Below, piece after piece: positions 39,215-46,409 of a DNA stretch of 64,000 nucleotides. The translations under genes were made by a program, and so were the position numbers. The stretch lies in assembly GCA_002471975.1 (NCBI GenBank), contig DKQZ01000032.1, positions 74,074 to 138,073 on the forward strand. The letters run 5' to 3'. This DNA comes from Dialister sp. UBA7295. GTDB taxonomy: Bacteria > Bacillota > Negativicutes > Veillonellales > Dialisteraceae. Below the pieces are notes generated by a model. That model ran no database searches. It worked only from the letters and a program-made list of their open reading frames with translations, and was not told the DNA's origin. The first letter of the stretch is position 1; each line of letters starts with the position of its first letter.

Positions 39215-41790
39215 ACAAAAAATTACTTCTTACAGCCGCTGTTTCAGCGGCTCTTTTATTTGGTGGTTATGAAGTATCTAATGCCTATACATACTCTGGA
39301 GTAACAACCACTGTAAATAAAGTAACGGAAGATACTAATAATTTTATGGCATCTAATAATTCCCAAATAACGTCTACCGGGGATTTTTCTCCTGATACGG
39401 GATATAAAGATCCTGATACAATAACTACTTCACCAAAAGAAATTACTATGTCTTTATCTTCATACAATTATGGTTTTGAGGCTGAAGCAGATGAAGGCTT
39501 TGACGGATATGTACTTAGAAATGTTCCCTCAAATATGCCGGATTCTATTGGTAATGAATTAATTAATATTTTGACAAATCCTGATTCTGTTTGTGATGAA
39601 TCTAGTGAAGATACGGCTCTCAAAGCTTTTAATAATAAATATGGTACCAACATTACGTATGGTATAGAATATGAAGCTGCTACTCCAGGTTTTACCAATT
39701 TTTACTACGCTCTTACTAGTTTAGTATGGGGAAATCAAGGAAAGAGTAACCCGGGAGAATTAAAAGAATACTACAAATACGAAAACGGTAAAATTTATTG
39801 TCGTAGTGACAGATCAAGTAATAACTGGACAGTAGCGGACATTGAATCTACAGGTGATTCAGTACCTAATTTCCACTATACAACAGATGTAACCACAACT
39901 GTTCCTGGTACATGGCATAATACCGGTGATGCGTCCATTACAATCAATAATTCCAAAGTAACCGGGCAGAAAAATTCTGCTACCACGAAAGCCGTTAATG
40001 TCGCTAATAACAGTACATTAAATGTTTCAGGAAACGTAGATTATGGCAGTCTTTCCGTAGCAAATTCCAATATTACGGTAGGAGGCAATGCTTCTATCGC
40101 TTCTGGTGGACTTAAGACTACAGGTACCTCAAAGGTAGATGTCTCCAATGGTACACTTACCGTGGGTAGCGGTGCCGTAAATATTGCTAAAGGAGGAATC
40201 CTTAAAGCAAAGGTATTAAGAGCTGCTGCTACAGGAACAGAAACTTCTGTTATTGGTTCTTCCACAAACATTCAAGGTACACTGACCGTGGCCGGGCAGG
40301 TAAAAGGAGTTACTGCTGGTACTGCTTCTACAGATGCTGTCAATAAAGGCCAGTTGGATTCTGCTGTAAATACATTGACTACCAAGATTGGCCAGGGTGG
40401 TAAGACCTATACGGCTGGCTCCGACATTGATATCTCCTCTGCCAACGCTATTTCCGTCAAGAAGGCCGGACTCATCGCTTCCGGGAACACGGGCCTTGTT
40501 ACCGGTGGCACTGTTTATTCAACGACCAATGCTCTGAATACCCAGATCAAGACCACCTCCCAGGAAGTGGCGAAGATCTCTGATAAGGTCTCCTCTTATG
40601 GTAAGACTATTACGTCTATTTCTTCTTCTGTGACCAGCGCTATCAGCAACATGAAGAACAATCAGGCTAATTTTGTGGATACTTCTCTTTCTAACATTTC
40701 AAACGATGGCAGAGACGTAATCAAGCAGGTGGTAAGGGACGTACTGGCAGCTAATACCGCTTCTACCGCATCCACTACTGCTTCTGCTAAGGCTAATTTT
40801 TTGAAGGCAAGCTTTATGGCTGCTCCTATGAGGGCCCCAGCCAGCCTTTCTGCAGGGGATCATGTAACCATTTCCGGCAATACCATCTCTGTTGATGCGG
40901 ACGGTACTGTTGCTTCCGGGGACACAGGCCTGGTCACCGGTGGCACTGTCTATGATGCAATCAAAGACAAGGCAGATAAGGCCTATGTTGATGAGGGCCT
41001 TGCCAAGAAAGCGGATATTTCCTACGTTGACCAAGGACTCTCTCAGAAAGTTAATGTTTCCGATTTTACTCCTGTTAAACAGCAGGTGGAAACCAACACT
41101 ACGGATATCTCCGCTTTAAAGACAGGCAAAGCCGATGCGGACGGTTCCAACATCAATGTGGGTTCATTCACTGCCAAGCTCAACACAGGTAAGGTGGAAA
41201 AAGGCAACACCGGCCTTGTATCCGGTGGTACCGTCTATGAGTCCCTGCAGACCAAAGCCGACGTAGGATACGTCAATACCATGGGATTGGCATTGGATAG
41301 CGAAATCAAAGGCACCGCCCAGGGGCTTCATAATGAAATTCAGGACATGGGTAACCGGCTTACCAAGGATATCAACAGGGTAGGGGCAGGAGCCGCAGCC
41401 CTGGCAGCCCTTCATCCCCAGGACTTCAATCCTGATGATAAATGGGACTTTGCCGTTGGCTATGGCCATTACAAGAATGCCAACGCTTCTGCTGTGGGTG
41501 CCTTCTACCGGCCCAATGCAGGAACCACCGTATCCCTGGCAGCTACCGTTGGAAACGGTGACCCACAGGTCTCTGCCGGTGTTTCCTTCAAAATTGGCAT
41601 GGGAAAGAATGTCGAAAAAGTCATGGTCAATAAAGATGACTATGATAAACTCAATCGGAAAGTAGAAAGCCAGGCAGTAGAAAATAAGGAAATGAAAGAG
41701 GCCATGAATGCTCAGGGTAAAGAAATATCTGAACAGAAGGCTGAAATTCTGAAACTCAGAAAGGCCATTGAAGCTTTATCCGCTAAATAA
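39205..41790 (+). CDS. YadA-like trimeric autotransporter adhesin
   Basis: Outer-membrane surface adhesin (type Vc secretion). The 861 residues: signal peptide 1-27 (MRKNKKLLL... ending SNA); a passenger with Thr/Asn/Ser-rich sequence (28-360) whose part 250-330 looks like a repetitive beta-roll (NSNITVGGNASI); stalk motif TDAVNKGQLDSAVNTL near 375; three GN/DTGLVTGGTVY stalk repeats near 429, 572 and 667; YadA anchor 723-800 (INRVGAGAAALAALHPQ, then four beta strands ending AGVSFKIG). Unlike classical YadA, a 61-residue charged coiled coil (801-861) follows the barrel. The first 360 residues are much more A/T-rich than the rest, suggesting a swapped passenger. Confidence 0.9.
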   Translation: MRKNKKLLLTAAVSAALLFGGYEVSNAYTYSGVTTTVNKVTEDTNNFMASNNSQITSTGDFSPDTGYKDPDTITTSPKEITMSLSSYNYGFEAEADEGFDGYVLRNVPSNMPDSIGNELINILTNPDSVCDESSEDTALKAFNNKYGTNITYGIEYEAATPGFTNFYYALTSLVWGNQGKSNPGELKEYYKYENGKIYCRSDRSSNNWTVADIESTGDSVPNFHYTTDVTTTVPGTWHNTGDASITINNSKVTGQKNSATTKAVNVANNSTLNVSGNVDYGSLSVANSNITVGGNASIASGGLKTTGTSKVDVSNGTLTVGSGAVNIAKGGILKAKVLRAAATGTETSVIGSSTNIQGTLTVAGQVKGVTAGTASTDAVNKGQLDSAVNTLTTKIGQGGKTYTAGSDIDISSANAISVKKAGLIASGNTGLVTGGTVYSTTNALNTQIKTTSQEVAKISDKVSSYGKTITSISSSVTSAISNMKNNQANFVDTSLSNISNDGRDVIKQVVRDVLAANTASTASTTASAKANFLKASFMAAPMRAPASLSAGDHVTISGNTISVDADGTVASGDTGLVTGGTVYDAIKDKADKAYVDEGLAKKADISYVDQGLSQKVNVSDFTPVKQQVETNTTDISALKTGKADADGSNINVGSFTAKLNTGKVEKGNTGLVSGGTVYESLQTKADVGYVNTMGLALDSEIKGTAQGLHNEIQDMGNRLTKDINRVGAGAAALAALHPQDFNPDDKWDFAVGYGHYKNANASAVGAFYRPNAGTTVSLAATVGNGDPQVSAGVSFKIGMGKNVEKVMVNKDDYDKLNRKVESQAVENKEMKEAMNAQGKEISEQKAEILKLRKAIEALSAK

Positions 41791-41812
41791 TTTGTGTTAA
41801 TTTGTTATAAAA

Positions 41813-41839
41813 TGTCACAATTTGTGATAAATTGTGACA
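41813..41839. repeat. Perfect 11-base inverted repeat after the adhesin gene
   Basis: Arms TGTCACAATTT (41813-41823) and its exact complement (41829-41839) around a five-base loop GTGAT. No T-run follows, so it is not a normal terminator. Variants of TTTGTNATAA recur several times between 41791 and 41845. Confidence 0.6.
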
Positions 41840-41862
41840 AATCAGCACAAAGTTCCGCAACT

Positions 41863-41894
41863 GAACCGCACTAATATCGGTGCGGTTCTTTTTC
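41863..41894 (+). terminator. Terminator of the adhesin gene
   Basis: Nine-pair GC-rich stem (41863-41871 with 41880-41888), eight-base loop, followed by CTTTTTC. Confidence 0.85.
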
Positions 41895-41972
41895 TACATA
41901 AAAAGATAGGCAAACAAGCTTATAAGCCTTAAAATATAGAAAAGACCAATTCACAAGAAAGAGGTGGCAAGA

Positions 41973-43148
41973 ATGATTTACACCCTTATGCAAAAGAATG
42001 AACCAGTGATGATGCTGGATATCAATGAAAAATATGGTAGAGTAAGAAAAATTATCCAAATTGAAAGTTCGGAAAGGCTGCCATTGTCAGTTATTTATAA
42101 AGATGAAAATGATTCACTGGAAGAATCTGTGGAACAATGGATGCGTTACCGGAATGTACCTAAAACCCGTGATGGATTAGGAGCTTTTTTACAGGGATTT
42201 CAGGGAGACCCTATACAAGAGCTTTCATTAAAAAGTTTGGGGTTAAATCTTTCAGATCAGTATTGGTTTAAGCCTGAAGGAAGACAACTAAACTGGGAAA
42301 GTATAAATTTCTTTCAAAATGATTTTACCGGTAAACCTCTTGAAATGGCTTTTGAGTCGGAAGAACGGAGGCCGGATTACAGTTCAAACGGTGACTTATC
42401 AAAATACTGGACAATCAAAAATGGTGAAAGAGTGTTATTGAAAGCAGGAAAGGGCCCGTTATATCAAGAGGCAATTAATGAAGTCATTTCCAGCAAGCTT
42501 TTAGCCAAAGCAGAAATCCCACATGTTAAATATTCAATGAAAATGATTGACAATACGCCTTGGTCAGAGTGCGCCACTTTTGTGAATGAGAGTACAGAAT
42601 ATATTCCGGCATATGAGATTCTAAACGTGGTAAAAACACAGGAAAATGAAGGACCTTACAATCATTTCATGAGATGCATCGAAACACTAAAAATTCCTGT
42701 AACAAAGAAAGAAATAGACACTATGCTGCAGTTTGACTATCTCATCAACAATAGAGATCGGCATTTTGGTAATTTCGGATTTATTCGTAATGTAGATACT
42801 TTGAAATTTAAAGGTCTGGCACCTCTTTTCGACAATGGAAATTCCTTATGGTTTGACAAGTACATTACGCAGATAAATCCGTATAAGCAACCAGCATTAC
42901 CTTTCGCTCAAAAGCAGGATAAGCAGTTAAAGAAAACCGACCATCAAATGGATTGGTTGAGAAAGTTAGATGATGATTTTATCCAAGAAACCATCAAGAC
43001 CGAAATGGGTAAAAACCCATATATTGATAAGAAAAGAAGCAGAAAAATAGCTGATACGGTAATAATACTGAAGAAAAAGCTAGAAGAGTATATGACACAT
43101 AGCAAGGGGATATATCGTAAAATAGCTGATCATGAGCATAGAAGATAA
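41973..43148 (+). CDS. HipA-like kinase-fold protein without HipB partner
   Basis: The 391 residues end in a HipA C-terminal-like kinase domain: a catalytic-loop motif NNRDRHFGNFG near 258-268 and a metal-binding LFDNGNSLW near 285-293, plus an ATP-lobe stretch GERVLLKAGKG with a possible catalytic lysine and YQEAINEVISSKL near 168. HipA toxins phosphorylate glutamyl-tRNA synthetase and pair with a HipB antitoxin; no helix-turn-helix partner is next to this gene. It could be an orphan Ser/Thr kinase (like Helicobacter CtkA) or a regulator of the neighbouring adhesin. ATG 41973 has AGAAAGAGG seven bases upstream. AT-rich, inside the mazG insertion. Confidence 0.75.
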   Translation: MIYTLMQKNEPVMMLDINEKYGRVRKIIQIESSERLPLSVIYKDENDSLEESVEQWMRYRNVPKTRDGLGAFLQGFQGDPIQELSLKSLGLNLSDQYWFKPEGRQLNWESINFFQNDFTGKPLEMAFESEERRPDYSSNGDLSKYWTIKNGERVLLKAGKGPLYQEAINEVISSKLLAKAEIPHVKYSMKMIDNTPWSECATFVNESTEYIPAYEILNVVKTQENEGPYNHFMRCIETLKIPVTKKEIDTMLQFDYLINNRDRHFGNFGFIRNVDTLKFKGLAPLFDNGNSLWFDKYITQINPYKQPALPFAQKQDKQLKKTDHQMDWLRKLDDDFIQETIKTEMGKNPYIDKKRSRKIADTVIILKKKLEEYMTHSKGIYRKIADHEHRR

Positions 43149-43249
43149 AAAGAGTTGATAGAACCGGGGGAGTACTATACTTTTAGATAGCATGACAGAT
43201 ATCTCTATGCGTTTAAGCACACATCGAGAGGACTTTGTCATGCGAAAGA
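43149..43249 (+). repeat. Adhesin promoter/leader, copy B (diverged)
   Basis: Same layout as 39104-39214: TTGATA (43155-43160), five Gs (43166-43170), TATACT (43176-43181; spacing 15), the identical 16-base block at 43185-43200, a TTTAA-centred dyad, a GAGAGGA ribosome-binding site and ATGCGAAAGAAC coding MRKN. The spacing from -35 to ATG is 85 bases against 95 in copy A. It begins directly after the HipA-like gene stop. Confidence 0.8.
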
Positions 43250-43350
43250 ACGACAGAATTATTTTAGCAGGGGTTGTGAATTCATTCATAAATATACAGC
43301 CCCTTTTTGTATTTTGTATGTTAATTGTTATACAGTTTACAATTTTTTAG
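43240..43350 (+). pseudogene. 36-codon stub beginning like the adhesin signal peptide
   Basis: Starts MRKN like the adhesin and stays hydrophobic (IILAGVV, then FVFCMLIVIQ) but diverges after about nine residues and stops at 43350. With the duplicated leader in front, it is best read as the remains of a second adhesin gene whose body is gone. A real small membrane peptide cannot be excluded. Confidence 0.5.
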
Positions 43351-43362
43351 GGTTAACAAAAT

Positions 43363-43398
43363 CGTGCCAATTTTCAGACGTGGCACGAATTTGGCACA
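43363..43398. repeat. Cluster of GTGCCA/TGGCAC repeats
   Basis: CGTGCCAA (43363-43370), GTGGCACG (43380-43387) and TTGGCACA (43391-43398) put three copies of one hexamer, in both orientations, within 36 bases. The first two can pair as a hairpin, and the first and third as another. Function unknown. Confidence 0.5.
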
Positions 43399-43498
43399 AA
43401 AAATCTGAATTTTTAAAAAAATTAATTTTTTGGATACAATATGTAGTGTAAAATTGAAAAAACATCGACAATATGCGGTAAAATCTGCTTTTCGGGGG

Positions 43499-43861
43499 TT
43501 GCCAAGTCTGCTTTTAACGTGTATAATTCAAAAGAAAGTTAGTTCCAGTGGACTGCAGAATCTCCTGCCGTCGGATGAAAATGAGGGCGTCTCCTGTGGG
43601 GATGGCCAGTCATTTGTGCTGAATTCCGTTACGCCCGGAGATAAAGAAAATGAAGCAGGAGCTCTGCTATTCCGGATAGCCTGGTTATTCCGAAAGCAGG
43701 GTATAGAACCGGAATTAGCCCTGCGCCGTTTCACCATCGATTTTATGGACCGTATTCACAGATTTGAAATACGGCTGGAAGAAAACGGCATGCATCTATC
43801 AGATGTGGCTCCCGAAAAATTAACGCAGTTATGGAATGAGTATCAGTCAGAAGACCGGTAA
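43499..43861 (+). pseudogene. mazG: mazG, 3' part (separated by insertion)
   Basis: The frame resumes with LPSLLLTCIIQKK, which matches without gaps the MazG consensus LPALLRAYKIQKK that follows VPKS; then comes the C-terminal MazG region (NEAGALLFRIAWLFRKQGIE, LALRRFTIDFMDRIHRFE, LTQLWNEYQ). Joining codon 246 of the 5' part to CCA 43502 restores a 365-residue protein. The C-terminal domain has lost its acidic metal ligands (NEAGA for EELGD), which is probably older than the insertion. The open frame extends upstream to TTG 43430 but through inserted DNA and with no ribosome-binding site, so translation is doubtful. HU follows, the usual neighbour of mazG. Confidence 0.85.
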
Positions 43862-43920
43862 TTCATCGATGGAGCTGAAGGCGGAGAAACCGCTCATTTA
43901 TTAAAGGAGGATGTTTAGTT

Positions 43921-44196
43921 ATGAACAAGACAGAGCTCATCACAGCAGTTGCCCAGGAAGCAGAAATGACAAAGAAAGATGCTGAAAAAGCAGTCAAAGC
44001 CGTTCTTGACGTTGTATCCGAAGCCCTTGTAAAAGGCGATAAGGTTCAGCTCATCGGATTTGGTACTTTCGAAGTCCGTCAGCGCAAAGCCCGCATTGGT
44101 CATAATCCTTCCAACCAGAAAGAAATCAAGATCCCGGCTTCCAGAACACCGGCATTCCGCGTTTCCAAACAGCTTAAAGAAAAAGTCAACGGATGA
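43921..44196 (+). CDS. hup: DNA-binding protein HU
   Basis: Histone-like dimeric nucleoid protein. The 91 residues are a standard HU: MNKTELITAVAQEA, GDKVQLIGFGTFEVRQRKAR, the DNA-binding arm with RIGHNPSNQKEIKIPASRTPAFR, and the final helix. Strong AAAGGAGG before the ATG. A small GCGG/CCGC hairpin lies in the 59 bases before it. Since mazG upstream is interrupted, expression may depend on a promoter in the inserted or mazG 3' DNA. Confidence 0.96.
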   Translation: MNKTELITAVAQEAEMTKKDAEKAVKAVLDVVSEALVKGDKVQLIGFGTFEVRQRKARIGHNPSNQKEIKIPASRTPAFRVSKQLKEKVNG

Positions 44197-44204
44197 TTAC
44201 AATG

Positions 44205-44236
44205 AAAAATTCCCTGTTTTGGCAGGGAATTTTTTA
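44205..44236 (+). terminator. Terminator after HU
   Basis: Twelve-pair perfect stem (44205-44216 with 44223-44234), six-base loop, T tract. Confidence 0.92.
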
Positions 44237-44370
44237 TTGCCTGAAATGCTGTACCATATAGAGGAAATGCAAAACGCAGAGGAATCATATAATTTGCGGT
44301 TTCCCATTCAGGTAGAAAGTCACGAGTGTTAACAGGGGAAACTTTTCTGTTTCCCCGTCAAGCCGGGCTA

Positions 44371-44379
44371 TGTTATAAT
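44371..44379 (+). promoter_or_regulatory. Extended -10 promoter of the glycosyltransferase gene
   Basis: TGT-TATAAT at 44371-44379, 32 bases before the start codon; weak -35. Confidence 0.55.
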
Positions 44380-44410
44380 TTATCGAAGAATGCAGAAAAG
44401 AGGAAATGCC

Positions 44411-45514
44411 ATGTCAGACCATCCCCGCAAGTTTATTATATTGACAGCAAGCATAGGGACAGGGCACAGCCAGGCCGCAAGAGCGATTTCAGAGGCCATT
44501 CAGGCCGCCCATCCGTCAGATTCCGTAAGTGTTCTTGACTTTGTTTCCAATAATGTATTTTCTATTGACCATATCATCAAGGATAGCTATCTGAAAATGA
44601 TAGATGTTTTTCCTTCCATGTATGATCATCTGTACAGCGATTCACAGGACAGCCGTTTTGGCCGGATTTCCCAGTCCATGCTTAATATCACCTTTAAGAA
44701 CAGGATGAGAAAACTTGCACAGACCCTGAAACCGGACGCTTTTATATTTACCCATCCTTTTCCGGCAGGAGCGGCAGACCTGTTAAAAGCAGAAGGGGCT
44801 GTCACCATACCTCTTCTGGGGGTAATTACTGATTTTGATATTCACCAGCTCTGGGTGGACCCTCATCTTGATGGTTTCTGTGTGGCGACTCCGGACTTGA
44901 AAACCCTCATGGAAACATACAGGATTCCCGGAGATATGATCCATGTGACCGGAATCCCGGTGAGACGTTCTTTTTTTGAAGAATCGGCAAAGAATAAAGA
45001 TTTTGAGAAGGGAACTGTCCTTGTCATGGGCGGCGGCCTGGGCCTGGGGAATGTGGTGGATAATATCCGCCGCCTTGATGAAGTAGAAGAAATTTCAAAA
45101 TTTATCGTGGTTACCGGGAAGAATCTGGACCTCTATGAAAAAGTGGCAGCTCTTTCGGATCATCTTCACCACCCGGTAGAACTTCACAGTTATACGAATA
45201 AAGTGGCCGAACTGATGGGCAGAAGCGAAATCCTGGTCACAAAGCCCGGCGCCCTGACCTGCACGGAAGCCATGGTGATGCACCTTCCCATGATTCTTGT
45301 AAACACACTTCCCGGGCAGGAACGGGCTAATGCCCTTCATATGAAGAAACAGGGCTGTGCTGAATGGGTTAAAAGAGGAGAACTGGCTGAAACGGCAAGA
45401 AGAATTCTTCGTAATCCGGAAATTCGTAAAAAAATGGCGCTGGCCTGCGGCGATACCCATCCGGACAGTGCGAGAAAAGTCATGGACGTACTTTACGGAC
45501 TGCTCCCTGATTAG
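44411..45514 (+). CDS. MGDG synthase/UgtP-like glycosyltransferase (GT28)
   Basis: Membrane-associated enzyme that probably adds hexose to diacylglycerol. The 367 residues begin with FIILTASIGTGHSQAARAI (the GTGH loop of the family), followed by the MGDG-synthase N domain (SDSQDSRFGRISQSML, FTHPFPAGAADLL), GVITDFDIHQLWVDPHLDGF and the nucleotide-sugar site VTKPGALTCTEAM with NTLPGQERANA. ATG 44411 follows AGAGGAAA and begins where the family begins. It stands alone between terminators. Confidence 0.87.
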   Translation: MSDHPRKFIILTASIGTGHSQAARAISEAIQAAHPSDSVSVLDFVSNNVFSIDHIIKDSYLKMIDVFPSMYDHLYSDSQDSRFGRISQSMLNITFKNRMRKLAQTLKPDAFIFTHPFPAGAADLLKAEGAVTIPLLGVITDFDIHQLWVDPHLDGFCVATPDLKTLMETYRIPGDMIHVTGIPVRRSFFEESAKNKDFEKGTVLVMGGGLGLGNVVDNIRRLDEVEEISKFIVVTGKNLDLYEKVAALSDHLHHPVELHSYTNKVAELMGRSEILVTKPGALTCTEAMVMHLPMILVNTLPGQERANALHMKKQGCAEWVKRGELAETARRILRNPEIRKKMALACGDTHPDSARKVMDVLYGLLPD

Positions 45515-45524
45515 ATCAAAATGG

Positions 45525-45560
45525 AAAAGCTGCCCTGATTCAGAAGCGGGGCAGCTTTTA
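45525..45560 (+). terminator. Terminator after the glycosyltransferase gene
   Basis: Eleven-pair stem (45525-45535 with 45549-45559) with a 13-base loop. Confidence 0.8.
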
Positions 45561-45693
45561 TGATATGGAAAGTCCTCAAATACAGTTTCCGGAATGAACT
45601 GGAAGTATGACGCCGGATGTTGTAAAATAAAAAAACATGAGTATGAGTTTGAAAAGAAAACAGATTATGCTGATTCTATAGAAGGAGAATTTC

Positions 45694-46248
45694 ATGCACG
45701 AAATTTTAGACTGGGCCTACTCCATTGTGGTGGCATTATTTCTGGCCATGCTGATTCATATATTCCTGTTTGTTCCCACCAGAGTTTCCGGGCAGTCCAT
45801 GTATCCGACCCTGACGAACGGGGAGTACCTCATCGTTTCCAAAATCGGACACGTCATGCGGGAAGAACCGGAATATGGGGATATCGTCATTATCGACAGC
45901 CGTACCCATCGGGAAAGATCCTGGATGGACGATCTGGAAGAACCGATGAAGAATTACATTGCTATTTTCAATCGTTCTTCCCAGGGACACAATATCTGGG
46001 TCAAAAGAGTGATCGGAAAAGGCGGGGATAAGCTGGAATTCCGGGATGGTCATGTAGTCCGCAACGGAACGGCTCTTGATGAGCCATATATCAACGAACC
46101 CATGGAATTTTCCATGGATGGATCCTATACGGTTCCTGCAGGAATGGTATTCGTCATGGGGGATAACCGGAATCACAGCTCTGACAGCCGTTTTATCGGG
46201 CCGGTCCCGGTCGACCATGTACTGGGCCGTGTGGTATTTCAATTTTAA
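45694..46248 (+). CDS. lepB: Signal peptidase I
   Basis: Cleaves signal peptides of exported proteins at the outer face of the inner membrane. The 184 residues have one N-terminal transmembrane helix (YSIVVALFLAMLIHIFLF), the catalytic serine in VSGQSMYPTL, the general-base lysine in WVKRVIGKGGD, and the box E GDNRNHSSDSRFIG. The size is typical of Gram-positive types. AAGGAG precedes the ATG. It may serve the adhesin signal peptide too, but there is no direct link. Confidence 0.95.
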   Translation: MHEILDWAYSIVVALFLAMLIHIFLFVPTRVSGQSMYPTLTNGEYLIVSKIGHVMREEPEYGDIVIIDSRTHRERSWMDDLEEPMKNYIAIFNRSSQGHNIWVKRVIGKGGDKLEFRDGHVVRNGTALDEPYINEPMEFSMDGSYTVPAGMVFVMGDNRNHSSDSRFIGPVPVDHVLGRVVFQF

Positions 46249-46250
46249 TA

Positions 46251-46280
46251 AAAAGTCTCTGCTTCGGCAGAGGCTTTTTC
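46251..46280 (+). terminator. Terminator after lepB
   Basis: Twelve-pair stem (46251-46262 with 46267-46278, one G-T pair) with a UUCG tetraloop. Confidence 0.92.
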
Positions 46281-46326
46281 ATTCTGAAAAACAGACGGGT
46301 GATTTCTCGCATATGAATATCTTTTT

Positions 46327-46355
46327 TTGATAAAGGGAATTATCTATGATAAAAT
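46327..46355 (+). promoter_or_regulatory. Promoter of dapL
   Basis: TTGATA (46327-46332), 17-base spacer, TAAAAT (46350-46355), 55 bases before the start codon. Confidence 0.6.
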
Positions 46356-46409
46356 ATAAAAATCATATTGGATTCATTCTGTAAAAAATCATTATAGAGA
46401 GGCGATATT

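Larger units (their letters stand above)
38597..43498. mobile_element. About 4.9-kb AT-rich insertion inside mazG
   Basis: Everything between the two mazG pieces: a dUTPase gene, a trimeric autotransporter gene, a HipA-like kinase gene, a duplicated leader with a stub, and AT-rich ends. Base composition is visibly richer in A/T than the flanks, most of all in 38597-40270 and 41790-43490. No transposase, integrase or clear terminal inverted repeats were found, so how it arrived is unknown. The boundaries come from where MazG similarity stops and resumes, and are exact to a few bases. Confidence 0.7.

Noticed and set aside
41973..43148. A HipBA toxin-antitoxin pair
   Set aside because: No helix-turn-helix HipB gene exists on either side; upstream is the adhesin terminator and downstream the second leader.
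38597..43498. Terminal inverted repeats for the mazG insertion
   Set aside because: I compared the first and last 40 bases and found only short, gapped matches; nothing like IS or transposon ends.
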